64,000 nt of DNA from Pseudoalteromonas shioyasakiensis (GTDB lineage Bacteria; Pseudomonadota; Gammaproteobacteria; Enterobacterales; Alteromonadaceae), in the NCBI RefSeq assembly GCF_001550135.1, contig NZ_LRUE01000024.1, positions 248,001 to 312,000 of the forward strand. Direction: 5' to 3'. Shown piece after piece: positions 8,978 to 18,186 of this stretch. The notes beneath the pieces are model-generated. The model ran no database searches. It was not told the DNA's origin and was given only the letters and a program-made list of their open reading frames with translations. The translations under genes were made by a program, and so were the position numbers. How positions within the stretch are numbered: position 1 is the stretch's first letter; each line of letters begins with the position of its first letter.

Positions 8978-10848
8978 GATTTTTCGGCTCCTCGTGGACG
9001 ACGTTGGTAGTTTCGTTTTTGTGCTTCTAATTGCATTTTATTTCTTAATAAGATCGCAGGATCATCGGGAACTTTACGCAGCAACTGGTTAAGTTGCTGA
9101 GCTTTTTCTTTCTCTTCATTAGTCAGTTCAGCAGCTTGTGCCTGCATTGCTTGTTGCTCTGCTTGCTGTTTAGCTTGTTCGTCGTTTTGCGATGGCTGTG
9201 GCTGAGCATCTTGTTGCTCGGGAGCTTGCTCTGGCTGTTGTTCTCCAGATTGTGACGACTTGTCTGCTTGTGATTCCATTTCAGGTTTGTTTTGCTGATC
9301 ACTATTTGACTCGCTTTGCTCACCTTTTTGATCTGATTGCTCACCTTGCTCTGACGGTTGTTGGCCATCTTGCTGCTCACTTTGCTCAGAGTTTTCGCCT
9401 TGCTGTGAATTTTCACCCTGTTGCTTTTGCTGGTTATCTTGCTGGCCATCAGAGTTTTGTTGATCATTGTTTTGCTGTTGATCTTGTTGCTGCTGTTGTT
9501 GCTCTTGCTGCTGCAATAACTGTTCAACGAGGGCTTGGTTTTCTTTTGCCTCAGTGAAGTCATTTTTAAGCTGCTGGGCTTGCTTATACGCTTCAATGGC
9601 TTGTTCTAGCTCACCAGCCTTAGCAAGGGCATTACCGTAGTTGTACAAACCCGTCGCAGATTTATCTTCACTAAACGCATCCATCGCAGCTTGGTAATTA
9701 CCTTGCTGATAAAGAGCAGCGCCTTTTAATCGCGTGTTTTGTGCTTGGGCGGCTTGTTCAAATTTATTTTGCTGATAGGCATCAAGAGCACGTTGGTCTT
9801 GGTTTTTAAATACGTCTGGTAACTCAGCAGCGTAAACCTGTTGCTGAGGTAGGAGCATAACAAACAAAAAGCCAAGCACTAAGCTGCTACGGCGAATTAA
9901 AAAGAGCGCTAACGGCAATAAAATAATCAGGCCGTAAATACCTGCATCAACTCGCCATAATGCTTGGCTTTGTTTCTCATCTTTGAGTATTTCTGCATTG
10001 GCGGTGGGAGCAAATGTTTGAATATCTTGATTACTGGTTTGATATAGTGCAAATTTGCCACCGCTGTTGCGCGCAAGCGAGCTTAAACGGCTAACATTAA
10101 GCGTCGGAATCACAATCTGTCCTTGAATGTCTTTTAAAAAGCCACCTTCTGGTAACTTAATCGGCGCACCTTGCTCTGTGCCAACTCCGTAGACATTTAA
10201 ACGATAATTAGACTGAGCGGTAAAGCGGCTAATATCTTCTTGATCTAGGCTATCAACCCCATCGGTGACTAAAATAATATCACCATCTAAATAGCCAGCT
10301 TGTTTAAGTAAATCGTCGGCTTTTTCTAGGCCTTCAATAACATTTGAACCTTTGCTCGGCATGATATCAGGGCTTAGGCTTGGGATAAGGTTAGCCAAAG
10401 TGCTAGCGTCATTAGTTAGCGGTGAAATAGTAAATGCAGAGCCTGCATAAGCCACTAATGCCGTATCACCTTCTTTGAAAAGCTCAATCATATCAAGTGC
10501 TTTAAATCGAGCCTGCACTAATCGGCTTGGTGCGATGTCGGTACTGAACATGGAGTACGACATATCCATCACAATGACCCGCGCATTCTTTGCTTGAAAC
10601 ACCGGAACCTGTTTCTTTTCAAAGCTTGGACCTGCTGCAAAAACGATGGCTAACAGAGTAAATACAGCAACTAGCCAAAGCGGTTGGCTTTGTTTTTTAT
10701 GATTGTCGCTCATTACAAACTGCGCCAAATGGGGCGCAATTAAATCAGCAGGGGCGCTTTTTTTGTTGCGTACCAACAGCACACTAAAAATAATCAGCGC
10801 GGGAATTAATAACCAAAGTAGGGCAGGGCGAATAAATTCAAAATCCAT
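8971..10848 (-). CDS. VWA-TPR membrane protein (BatB-BatC fusion type)
   Basis: A 625-residue protein combining the BatB and BatC modules. Two N-terminal membrane helices (about 8-25 and 58-75) precede a von Willebrand A domain at about 85-285 with MIDAS residues MDMSYSM and TDGVDS. A third helix lies at about 303-320, followed by a short hydrophobic stretch (FLFVMLLPQQQVYAAE) and TPR-like repeats (about 340-445). A strikingly glutamine-rich, low-complexity tail spans about 450-590, and the last 35 residues are basic. The VWA should bind Mg2+ and partner proteins; TPRs mediate assembly. The gene abuts the upstream VWA gene and overlaps batD. The poly-Gln tract makes large spurious open frames on both strands. 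Confidence 0.9.
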   Translation of the reverse strand: MDFEFIRPALLWLLIPALIIFSVLLVRNKKSAPADLIAPHLAQFVMSDNHKKQSQPLWLVAVFTLLAIVFAAGPSFEKKQVPVFQAKNARVIVMDMSYSMFSTDIAPSRLVQARFKALDMIELFKEGDTALVAYAGSAFTISPLTNDASTLANLIPSLSPDIMPSKGSNVIEGLEKADDLLKQAGYLDGDIILVTDGVDSLDQEDISRFTAQSNYRLNVYGVGTEQGAPIKLPEGGFLKDIQGQIVIPTLNVSRLSSLARNSGGKFALYQTSNQDIQTFAPTANAEILKDEKQSQALWRVDAGIYGLIILLPLALFLIRRSSLVLGFLFVMLLPQQQVYAAELPDVFKNQDQRALDAYQQNKFEQAAQAQNTRLKGAALYQQGNYQAAMDAFSEDKSATGLYNYGNALAKAGELEQAIEAYKQAQQLKNDFTEAKENQALVEQLLQQQEQQQQQQDQQQNNDQQNSDGQQDNQQKQQGENSQQGENSEQSEQQDGQQPSEQGEQSDQKGEQSESNSDQQNKPEMESQADKSSQSGEQQPEQAPEQQDAQPQPSQNDEQAKQQAEQQAMQAQAAELTNEEKEKAQQLNQLLRKVPDDPAILLRNKMQLEAQKRNYQRRPRGAEKSW

Positions 10849-10849
10849 A

Positions 10850-11836
10850 CTAGTTCTCCTGCTTAAATTGGCGAATAAAACTGACGAGCATTGCTAAGCT
10901 TATTAAGCCTAGCGCCACAAGTAGTGGAATATAAAACAATGAAATTTGTGGGCGGAACGTTTGTTCATCGCTACTAATTGGCTCAAGCTTATCGAGCTCT
11001 TGATAAATTTGCTGTAAGCCAGCCACATCTTTTGCTCTAAAGTATAAGCCGCCGGTTTGCTCGGCAATACGCTTGAGTAAGCTTTCATCTAAGTTACCGC
11101 CACTCATACCACCCATATTAAATAGGCTGAAACCACGCGGGTTATCAGAGCCAACACCTATGGTATATACCTTAATGCCTTCTTCGCGGGCTAACAGCAG
11201 GGCATCTTCTGGATCAAGGTTACCTGCGGTATTTTGACCATCAGTTAAAAGTACAACGATACGGTTACTTTCATCTTTATTAGCAAAACGCTTTACAGAT
11301 AAACCTAATGCATCACCAATGGCTGTTGCTCTACCTACTAGGCCGATTTGCGCTTCGCTGAGCATTTGGCTCACGGTTTTAACATCACGAGTAAGAGGCG
11401 TTTGTAAAAATGCGGTATCACCAAATAAGATAAGACCTAGTCGGTCGCCTTGACGCTGTTCAATAAAGTCACTGAGTACAGCTTTTACCATGGTAAGCCT
11501 ATCAACATATTGATTCTGATAGGCCATATCTTGCTCTGTCATAGAGCCAGATAAATCCACCGCCAGCATAATATCGCGGCCTTCATTAGGCAGCGTGATA
11601 GGTTCATCAAGCCAAGTTGGGTTTGCAATAGCGACAACCAATAAAACCCATACTAGCCACTCGAGCAATGAGACTTTTCGGCTATGTTGCTGCACTGCTT
11701 GATTATTTAAGCCCAGCTTAGCAAAGCCAGGAATACGTAAACGTAACTGCCCTTGCTGCTTTAACGGCATAAAGCGGCTTAATAACCAAGGCAGAGGTAA
11801 AAGCACAAAACACCATGGCCAACTAAACTCAAACAT
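10850..11836 (-). CDS. VWA-domain membrane protein (BatA type)
   Basis: A 328-residue BatA-type protein with two N-terminal membrane helices, a VWA domain at about 85-280 with intact MIDAS (AVDLSGSM, and LLTDGQNTAG), and a C-terminal helix (FYIPLLVALGLISLAMLVSF). It is expected to work with the adjacent VWA-TPR protein under control of the MoxR ATPase. The longest open frame begins 21 codons upstream, but the ATG opening MFEFSWPW is chosen: it has a clear AAGGAG site, overlaps the upstream stop by eight bases, and gives the usual family N-terminus. Confidence 0.91.
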   Translation of the reverse strand: MFEFSWPWCFVLLPLPWLLSRFMPLKQQGQLRLRIPGFAKLGLNNQAVQQHSRKVSLLEWLVWVLLVVAIANPTWLDEPITLPNEGRDIMLAVDLSGSMTEQDMAYQNQYVDRLTMVKAVLSDFIEQRQGDRLGLILFGDTAFLQTPLTRDVKTVSQMLSEAQIGLVGRATAIGDALGLSVKRFANKDESNRIVVLLTDGQNTAGNLDPEDALLLAREEGIKVYTIGVGSDNPRGFSLFNMGGMSGGNLDESLLKRIAEQTGGLYFRAKDVAGLQQIYQELDKLEPISSDEQTFRPQISLFYIPLLVALGLISLAMLVSFIRQFKQEN

Positions 11837-12269
11837 TAATTGGCTCCTTGAGTTTAAAGTTGCTAATAGCATTGCGTAATTTAGCTGCAAGTTCAGCATT
11901 ATTACTTTGTTGCTGATAAAGCGGCATCAATTCGTCGTAACTAAATTTATCGCCACTCAGTTTCGATAAACTTTCAGACCACTTTGCCAAAGGCTGAGAA
12001 GCAAGCTGATTGCTGTAATAATGACGAGTTAAGCGTTTTAAAATAATGTGTAGCTCTTGCGCGTCATCATCACCAAGGGTTTTACTTAGCTTAATCGCTT
12101 GTTTTTTGGCTTTTTTAAATTGCTGGTTTTTATATAAAAGCACTAAGCCGATAATTAATAACGAACCAACTAAGGCGATAATCAGCCACCAAATTGGAGC
12201 AAGTGGCCACCATGCAACCTCGGTCGGTGCAATGACATCATGTAAGCCATCTAGCGGATTTTTTTGCAT
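11829..12269 (-). CDS. DUF4381-family membrane protein
   Basis: A 146-residue protein with a Pro/Trp-rich N-terminus (LDGLHDVIAPTEVAWWPLAPIWW), a single membrane helix at about 27-47, and a basic, helical cytoplasmic region. This layout matches the DUF4381 family, which occurs in MoxR/DUF58/VWA operons. The molecular role is unknown. It starts only two bases past the DUF58 stop and overlaps the BatA-type gene by eight bases, so it belongs in the operon. Confidence 0.85.
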   Translation of the reverse strand: MQKNPLDGLHDVIAPTEVAWWPLAPIWWLIIALVGSLLIIGLVLLYKNQQFKKAKKQAIKLSKTLGDDDAQELHIILKRLTRHYYSNQLASQPLAKWSESLSKLSGDKFSYDELMPLYQQQSNNAELAAKLRNAISNFKLKEPINV

Positions 12270-12271
12270 TG

Positions 12272-13216
12272 TTACTTTCTCACTAATTGCAGCTCAAGAG
12301 GAGTGGCTGCACTGAATGAAATTAAACTAAGCCCAGATTTTTGTAAGCGTTTTAATCTGTTAGAAAACGACTCTTCAGCTGACTTGGCAAAGCGTTCACG
12401 AAATTGCTTATCCATTAATGGTAAAGCAAGCTCTTGGCCATTTGCTGATACAGTCACCGTTTGTTTAAAAGCAGGTAGCCGGTGCTCGAACGGATCGCTA
12501 ATATGACAGCCAATCAATTCACAGTGCCTGCTCAACATTTCAAGTTGTTTGAAACTTGCTTCATCAAGGGCGCTAAAATCAGAAACGATATAAACCAAGC
12601 TTCCTGGTTTTGCTAAATGATTAAGACGTTTAAGGTTTTCGCTAAATAAGCTGGTGGCTGTTTGATCGATATTAGTCAGAGCTTGGCTGTGAATATCACA
12701 TAAGTTGTGACAAAGCTTTAATACGGCTTTTTCACGTGAGGTGGGTTTTAATTCGTGATGACCTTGCTGATTAAACACCAAGCCACCAATGCGATCACCT
12801 CGTTGACACGCCGACCAAGCAACCAATGCGCTAATGTGCGCTGCTTGCACTGACTTCAACAGTAACTTTGAGCCAAACAGCATCGAGTTAGAAAAGTCGG
12901 TAAATACAAAAACTGGGCGTTCTTTTTCTTCTTGAAACAACTTAGTGTGGGTTTCGCCAGTGCGTGCAGTAACACGCCAGTCGATAGAGCGTATGTCATC
13001 ACCGGCTTGGTAATGGCGCACCTCGGCAAACTCCATACCACGCCCCTTGTGAGGCGCAAGGTATTGCCCAGCCAAGCTGTTTTTGATTTTTACTTTGGGC
13101 GCAAGTTCTAGCAAACGAGCTTTGGCTTTGTAATACATCAACTCTTTGAGTGATAAATTGACGCCTTGACTATGACTCGCTGCTAACCACGCCGCTGTAT
13201 CAAATTGGCTCGACAT
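12272..13216 (-). CDS. DUF58-domain protein of the MoxR operon
   Basis: A 314-residue soluble DUF58 protein, a VWA-like family nearly always encoded beside a MoxR ATPase. The family core is visible: GRGMEFAEVRHYQAGDDIRSIDWRVTAR at about residues 57-85, then VFVFTDFSNSMLFG, a degenerate MIDAS-like strand. No membrane segment is seen, unlike the larger DUF58 protein of the second cluster. It probably acts as an adaptor or client of the MoxR ATPase encoded three bases upstream. Confidence 0.9.
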   Translation of the reverse strand: MSSQFDTAAWLAASHSQGVNLSLKELMYYKAKARLLELAPKVKIKNSLAGQYLAPHKGRGMEFAEVRHYQAGDDIRSIDWRVTARTGETHTKLFQEEKERPVFVFTDFSNSMLFGSKLLLKSVQAAHISALVAWSACQRGDRIGGLVFNQQGHHELKPTSREKAVLKLCHNLCDIHSQALTNIDQTATSLFSENLKRLNHLAKPGSLVYIVSDFSALDEASFKQLEMLSRHCELIGCHISDPFEHRLPAFKQTVTVSANGQELALPLMDKQFRERFAKSAEESFSNRLKRLQKSGLSLISFSAATPLELQLVRK

Positions 13217-13219
13217 AGC

Positions 13220-14176
13220 TTATGGTACTGCCACCAATTCTAAAATACGGCTGATCACATCGTCTTTACTGATGCCATCGGCCTGTGCTTCGTAACTTAA
13301 GATAATACGGTGACGCAATACATTATGCAGCACTGCTTGAATATCATCTGGGGCAACAAAGTCACGGCCTTCTAGCCAAGCATGCGCGCGGGCACACTTA
13401 TCAAGGGCAATTGTTGCACGTGGGCTTGCGCCATATTCAATCCAGCGGCCAAGTTGTTCATCAAGCTCTGCTGCTTCACGAGTGGCAACAATTAACTGTA
13501 CTAGGTATTTCTCAAGCGGCTCAGCTAAATACAAACCTAATATCGCTTTACGGGCAGCAAATAGCTCACTTTGACTAATTTGCTGTGTCGTTGCTTGCTT
13601 GTCAGAAATAGCCTCGCCACGGGTTAGGCGTAGGATATCTAATTCGTGTTCAGCACCCGGGTAATCAATGCTCAAATGCAATAAGAAGCGGTCAAGCTGA
13701 GCTTCTGGTAGTGGGTAAGTGCCTTCTTGTTCTAGCGGGTTTTGGGTTGCCATAACCATAAATAGATCAGACAGTGGATAGGTGTTTTTACCTACCGTTA
13801 CTTGGCGTTCAGCCATGGCTTCTAGTAGGGCTGATTGCACTTTAGCAGGGGCACGGTTTATTTCATCAGCCAAAATTAGGTTATGAAATAACGGGCCCTT
13901 TTCAAATACGAACTCACTGGTTTGCTGGCGATAAATATCGGTACCAGTTACATCTGCAGGTAATAAGTCTGGGGTAAATTGTACACGTTGGAAACTGCCT
14001 TCAACGCCTTTCGCTAAGGCATTGACTGCACGCGTTTTCGCAAGACCCGGAGGGCCTTCAACTAATAAGTGGCCATCTGCCAAAATTGCGATTAACAGTG
14101 CTTGAGTTAATTGTGGTTGGCCGATAATTTGCGTGTCTAGGTATGATTTTAATTGTGAAAATGCGTTAACTGCCAT
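13220..14176 (-). CDS. MoxR-family AAA+ ATPase (first cluster)
   Basis: A 318-residue AAA+ ATPase of the MoxR family, first gene of a six-gene operon ending in batD. Walker A is EGPPGLAKTRAV (about residues 39-50) and Walker B with the following helix is LADEINRAPAKVQSALLEAM. An arginine-finger region and the C-terminal lid (SPRATIALDKCARAHAWLEGRDFV) are present. MoxR ATPases help activate or assemble metal- and VWA-containing proteins. A second, separate MoxR gene lies about 10 kb away on the other strand; the two differ at many positions, for example AKT against GKT in Walker A. Confidence 0.94.
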   Translation of the reverse strand: MAVNAFSQLKSYLDTQIIGQPQLTQALLIAILADGHLLVEGPPGLAKTRAVNALAKGVEGSFQRVQFTPDLLPADVTGTDIYRQQTSEFVFEKGPLFHNLILADEINRAPAKVQSALLEAMAERQVTVGKNTYPLSDLFMVMATQNPLEQEGTYPLPEAQLDRFLLHLSIDYPGAEHELDILRLTRGEAISDKQATTQQISQSELFAARKAILGLYLAEPLEKYLVQLIVATREAAELDEQLGRWIEYGASPRATIALDKCARAHAWLEGRDFVAPDDIQAVLHNVLRHRIILSYEAQADGISKDDVISRILELVAVP

Positions 14177-14439
14177 AATAAAAAGACTGTCCTAAAAGCG
14201 TGAGTCAAAAATTGTTTTTGTTATGCGCCAATGGGTTATATTCAGTACCGATAAATTATTTGCGCGGTACCGTGGTGGGGCGCTATTAACAAGTTATAAG
14301 GATTCAAAAGTTATAACACAAGTGTTAGACACAAAATCCTCAAATAGTTCGTTATTTTTTAAGGATTTTTAGCCTACCATATAAATACGGTGTTTTTTTG
14401 TAAATAGGCTGAAAAAAGCCTATGGTTGAAAACTTACTA

Positions 14440-14469
14440 TTGGCATTCGTACACGGGTTGTTTTAGAAT
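14440..14469 (+). promoter_or_regulatory. Predicted fadIJ promoter
   Basis: TTGGCA (14440-14445) and TAGAAT (14464-14469) are 18 bases apart, a fair sigma70 match on the fadI side. The predicted transcript start near 14476 would place the FadR-like operator immediately downstream of it. Confidence 0.5.
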
Positions 14470-14481
14470 CAGGAAAAACAA

Positions 14482-14496
14482 ACAGGTCAGACCTGT
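14482..14496. promoter_or_regulatory. FadR-like operator in front of fadI
   Basis: The palindrome ACAGGTCAGACCTGT contains the core GGTCAGACC, a match to the GGTCNGACC core of known FadR sites in gammaproteobacteria. It lies about 17 bases before the fadI start codon, where binding would block transcription until long-chain acyl-CoA releases the repressor. Confidence 0.7.
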
Positions 14497-14512
14497 CAGC
14501 GGGAGAGCATAA

Positions 14513-15823
14513 ATGTCTGAGCAAAATATACTTAAAACAGCAAAAGGCGATCGTATCGCTATCGTTAGCGGCCTGCGAACGCCATTCGCAAAGCAAGCCA
14601 CAGCATTCCATCATGTACCAGCCCTTGATATGGGTAAGTTAGTTGTCAACGAAATGCTTGAACGACTTAACTTTGATAAATCTGAAATTGACCAACTTGT
14701 ATTTGGACAAGTAGTGCAAATGCCAGAAGCGCCAAATATTGCCCGTGAAATCGTATTAGGTACGGGTATGCCTGTTTCTGTTGATGCTTATTCTGTTTCG
14801 CGTGCGTGTGCAACAAGTTTCCAAGCCATTGCTAACGTAGCCGAGTCAATTATGGCAGGCTCAGTGCAAGTAGGTATTGCTGGTGGTGCTGACTCATCGT
14901 CTGTATTACCTATTGGTGTTAGTAAAAAATTAGCGGGCAGCCTTGTTGATTTAAACAAAGCACGTACGCTTGGTCAGCGATTAAAGATTTTCTCTAAACT
15001 ACGTTTAAAAGATTTACTTCCTGTACCGCCAGCGGTCGCTGAGTACTCTACTGGTTTATCTATGGGTCAAACGGCTGAGCAAATGGCGAAAACACATAGC
15101 ATCAGCCGTGAAGATCAAGATGCCTTAGCACATCGTTCGCACACCCTTGCAAGTCAGGCGTGGGCTGATGGTAAACTTAAAGATGAAGTAATGACTGCCC
15201 ATGTTGCACCTTATAAGAGCTTTATTGAGCAAGATAATAACATTCGTCATAACTCAACGGTTGAAGGCTACGCGAAATTAAAACCAGTATTTGACCGTCA
15301 ACACGGATCAGTGACTGCAGCTAACGCAACGCCATTAACTGATGGTGCCGCTGCGGTATTAATGATGAGTGAGAGTAAAGCCAAAGCATTGGGTTACGAC
15401 ATTCTAGGTTATGTACGCAGTTTTGCTTTCTCAGCAATTGGTGTACATGAAGATATGCTAATGGGGCCGGCGCACTCAACGCCAATTGCCCTAGATAGAG
15501 CAGGTATCACATTAGCTGATTTAGATTTAATCGAAATGCATGAAGCATTTGCAGCGCAAACACTTGCTAATATGAAGATGTTTGCGTCAGATAAATTTGC
15601 ACAAGAAAAGCTAGGTCGCAGCAAAGCGATCGGCGAAATTAACATGGACAAGTTCAATGTATTAGGTGGCTCACTTGCATACGGTCACCCATTTGCGGCA
15701 ACAGGTGCGCGCCTGATCACGCAAAGCTTACATGAACTTAATCGTCGCGGTGGCGGCTTAGCGCTTACGACTGCGTGTGCAGCGGGTGGCTTAGGCGCAG
15801 CCTTTGTATTGGAGAGTGCGTAA
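14513..15823 (+). CDS. fadI: 3-ketoacyl-CoA thiolase FadI
   Basis: A 436-residue thiolase, the beta subunit of the FadIJ beta-oxidation complex; it cleaves 3-ketoacyl-CoA with CoA to acetyl-CoA and a shortened acyl-CoA. The acyl-accepting cysteine is Cys99 in VSRACATSF; GHPFAATGAR near residue 390 holds the catalytic histidine, and CAAGGLGA near the C-terminus the second cysteine. Length and N-terminus fit FadI rather than the shorter FadA. A GGGAGAG ribosome site precedes the ATG. Its stop overlaps the fadJ start (TAATG). Regulation by a FadR-like repressor is suggested by the operator just upstream. Confidence 0.96.
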   Translation: MSEQNILKTAKGDRIAIVSGLRTPFAKQATAFHHVPALDMGKLVVNEMLERLNFDKSEIDQLVFGQVVQMPEAPNIAREIVLGTGMPVSVDAYSVSRACATSFQAIANVAESIMAGSVQVGIAGGADSSSVLPIGVSKKLAGSLVDLNKARTLGQRLKIFSKLRLKDLLPVPPAVAEYSTGLSMGQTAEQMAKTHSISREDQDALAHRSHTLASQAWADGKLKDEVMTAHVAPYKSFIEQDNNIRHNSTVEGYAKLKPVFDRQHGSVTAANATPLTDGAAAVLMMSESKAKALGYDILGYVRSFAFSAIGVHEDMLMGPAHSTPIALDRAGITLADLDLIEMHEAFAAQTLANMKMFASDKFAQEKLGRSKAIGEINMDKFNVLGGSLAYGHPFAATGARLITQSLHELNRRGGGLALTTACAAGGLGAAFVLESA

Positions 15824-18048
15824 TGACAGATTCAGTATTTAGTTTATCAGTGGCTGATGACGGCGTAGCCGTTGTAACCATTGATGTGCCGGGTGAAAAA
15901 ATGAACACCCTGCGCAGCAGTTTTGCAGAAGATTTAAAAACCTTACTTAAAGACGCACAAGCGCAAGCAGTAAAAGGCATGGTATTTATCAGTGGTAAAA
16001 GCGATAACTTTATCGCCGGTGCTGATATTAAAATGCTTGATAGCGCCAATAGCCGTGAAGATGCATTAGCATTAAGCGAAATGTGTCAGCAAGCATTTTT
16101 CGATATGAAAAAGCTGCCTTTCCCAACAGTAAGTGCTATTCATGGAGCTGCATTGGGTGGCGGTTTAGAGTTTGCTTTAGCTTGTGATTATCGCGTGTGT
16201 TCAGACAGCGATATCACTAAGCTTGGTTTGCCAGAAGTACAGTTAGGCTTATTACCTGGTGGTGGCGGTACTCAACGTTTACCAAAATTAGTTGGCTTGC
16301 AAAAAGCACTTGAGTGGATGCTTACTGGTAAGCAAGTACGTGCTAAGCAAGCGAAGAAAACAGGCTTAGTAAATGACTGTGTACCACACAGTGTATTACT
16401 TGACGTTGCTAAAGAGTTTGCTCTGAAAGGTAAGGCAAAGGTCACTAAACCAAAGCTAGACCGTTTAAGCCAATTACTTGAGTCAAACCCATTTGGTCGC
16501 AATATTATTTTCAAAAAAGCACAAGAAAATGTACTGAAGAAAACAGGCGGTCACTACCCAGCACCTTTAGCCATTATTAAAGCGGTTCGTGCAAGTGTTG
16601 AACTTGATCAGTTAAAAGCATACAAAACTGAAGCTGAAGGCTTTGCCACGCTGGTAATGAGCGATGAGTCAAAAGCATTACGCGGTATTTTCTTTGCAAC
16701 CACTGAAATGAAAAAAGAGTGGCGTAATGATGATGCCCCAGCAATCGCTAAAGCGGCAGTATTAGGTGGCGGCCTAATGGGCGCGGGTATTGCCCATGTT
16801 AGTGCTGTAAAAGCGGGTGTTCCTGTGCGCATTAAAGATGTGGCTGAAAAGGGCATCAGCAATGCAATGAACTACAGCTATAAAATTTTAGATAAAAAGC
16901 AAAAGCGTCGTATTTTATCTAAAGCAGAGCTACAACAAACCATGAACCGCATTACCGGTACCACCGATTACAGCGGCTTTAAACACATTGATATCGTTAT
17001 CGAAGCCGTGTTTGAAGATCTTGCTTTAAAGCAAGGTATGGTGGCTGATGTAGAACGTGAGTGCCAAGACAACACGATTTTTGCAAGTAATACCTCATCA
17101 TTACCAATTGCACAAATTGCTGCTGATGCAGCACGCCCAGAAAATGTAATTGGCCTGCATTACTTCTCACCTGTTGAGAAAATGCCACTTGTTGAGATCA
17201 TTCCACATGAAGGTACGTCTGAAGAGACTATCGCACGCGTTGTTAATTTTGCCCGTAAGCAAGGTAAAACACCGATTGTGGTTAAAGATATGGCTGGCTT
17301 CTATGTAAACCGAATCTTAGCGCCTTATGTCAATGAAGCGGCTAATTTACTGCTAGCAGGTGAGCCAATTGAAAAGATTGACCAAGCATTGGTTGAGTTT
17401 GGATTCCCGGTAGGGCCTTTAGCGTTACTTGATGAAGTAGGGATTGATATCGGTTCTAAAATTGCGCCAATCCTTGAAAAAGAATTGGGCGAGCGCTTTA
17501 AAGCCCCGGATGCCTTTAATCGCTTAATCGATTCTAAGCGTTTAGGTCGTAAGACTGGCCGTGGTTTTTATCTTTACGATAAGAAAGATAAAAAAGTGGA
17601 TGAGTCAGTATACGAGCTACTTGGTGTTACGCCATCACCTCGTTTAAACAAGAGCGAAATTGCTAAACGTTGTGTTGCGCAAATGCTAAACGAAGCGGTG
17701 CGCTGTTTAGATGATGGCATTATTGCAAGCCCGCGTGATGGTGATATCGGTGCTATTTTTGGTATTGGTTTCCCACCATTCTTAGGCGGTCCATTTAGCT
17801 ATATGGATAAACTTGGTGCAGCACAAGTGAGCTCTGAAATGGCGACTTTTGCTAACTACAACCCAATTTTCACACCTTGCGATACGTTAAAAGCAATGGC
17901 TGAAAAAGGTGGTCGTTTTTACCAAGCAGAAAGCGAAGAGCCGGCAGTAGTTGAAGCTACGCCTGTCGATCCGGTTGAAGTAACCAAAGAAGTGGTTGAA
18001 GACGAGCAAGCGTCAGAAGATGCCGATACAGAAACGACTAAAAGCTAA
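15823..18048 (+). CDS. fadJ: Multifunctional beta-oxidation protein FadJ
   Basis: A 741-residue alpha subunit of the FadIJ complex. Residues 1-190 form an enoyl-CoA hydratase/isomerase with oxyanion-hole segment HGAALGGGLEFALACDY and GLPEVQLGLLPGGGG; from about 305 a 3-hydroxyacyl-CoA dehydrogenase starts with NAD-binding GGGLMGAGIAHVS, and two dehydrogenase C-domains follow (VVKDMAGFYVNRIL, and GDIGAIFGIGFPPFLGG). A 45-residue acidic tail rich in Glu, Val and Thr ends the protein. The start is the ATG overlapping the fadI stop; the longest frame begins 16 codons earlier inside fadI and is rejected. Confidence 0.95.
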   Translation: MTDSVFSLSVADDGVAVVTIDVPGEKMNTLRSSFAEDLKTLLKDAQAQAVKGMVFISGKSDNFIAGADIKMLDSANSREDALALSEMCQQAFFDMKKLPFPTVSAIHGAALGGGLEFALACDYRVCSDSDITKLGLPEVQLGLLPGGGGTQRLPKLVGLQKALEWMLTGKQVRAKQAKKTGLVNDCVPHSVLLDVAKEFALKGKAKVTKPKLDRLSQLLESNPFGRNIIFKKAQENVLKKTGGHYPAPLAIIKAVRASVELDQLKAYKTEAEGFATLVMSDESKALRGIFFATTEMKKEWRNDDAPAIAKAAVLGGGLMGAGIAHVSAVKAGVPVRIKDVAEKGISNAMNYSYKILDKKQKRRILSKAELQQTMNRITGTTDYSGFKHIDIVIEAVFEDLALKQGMVADVERECQDNTIFASNTSSLPIAQIAADAARPENVIGLHYFSPVEKMPLVEIIPHEGTSEETIARVVNFARKQGKTPIVVKDMAGFYVNRILAPYVNEAANLLLAGEPIEKIDQALVEFGFPVGPLALLDEVGIDIGSKIAPILEKELGERFKAPDAFNRLIDSKRLGRKTGRGFYLYDKKDKKVDESVYELLGVTPSPRLNKSEIAKRCVAQMLNEAVRCLDDGIIASPRDGDIGAIFGIGFPPFLGGPFSYMDKLGAAQVSSEMATFANYNPIFTPCDTLKAMAEKGGRFYQAESEEPAVVEATPVDPVEVTKEVVEDEQASEDADTETTKS

Positions 18049-18072
18049 TTATTTAAATTAATTAGTTAATTT

Positions 18073-18104
18073 TAAAAGCCCTGCTCATTGAGCGGGGCTT
18101 TTTT
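18073..18104 (+). terminator. Terminator of fadIJ
   Basis: Stem AAGCCCTGCTC paired to GAGCGGGGCTT (one G-T pair) with a three-base loop, followed by TTTTTT. Confidence 0.88.
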
Positions 18105-18186
18105 CTTCTGTATTGGCCATAAGTGGTATTTAACTCACGAAATCAGTTTGTTATAACTAGGTTTATTTACAAAGCGATTAATCACC

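Larger units (their letters stand above)
14177..14512. promoter_or_regulatory. Divergent 336-base control region between moxR operon and fadIJ
   Basis: The longest gene-free stretch in the window. It contains, left to right on the plus strand: the presumed moxR operon promoter area (no single convincing promoter seen); a 14-base palindrome TAACACAAGTGTTA at 14314-14327; a seven-pair hairpin ATAGGCT/AGCCTAT at 14404-14423; a sigma70-like promoter (TTGGCA at 14440, 18-base spacer, TAGAAT at 14464); and the FadR-like operator at 14482-14496. No RNA gene or small coding region is supported. Confidence 0.7.

Noticed and set aside
9123..9596. A 157-codon open frame inside the VWA-TPR gene, and a 121-codon frame on the opposite strand
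   Set aside because: Both result from the repetitive glutamine-rich stretch of the real gene; their composition is Lys/Ser/Asn- or Ala/Val/Leu-biased with no domain and no ribosome site.
15775..15822. Extra 16 codons at the 5' end of fadJ
   Set aside because: They overlap fadI, encode MCSGWLRRSLCIGECV, and the TAATG overlap start fits the family N-terminus better.
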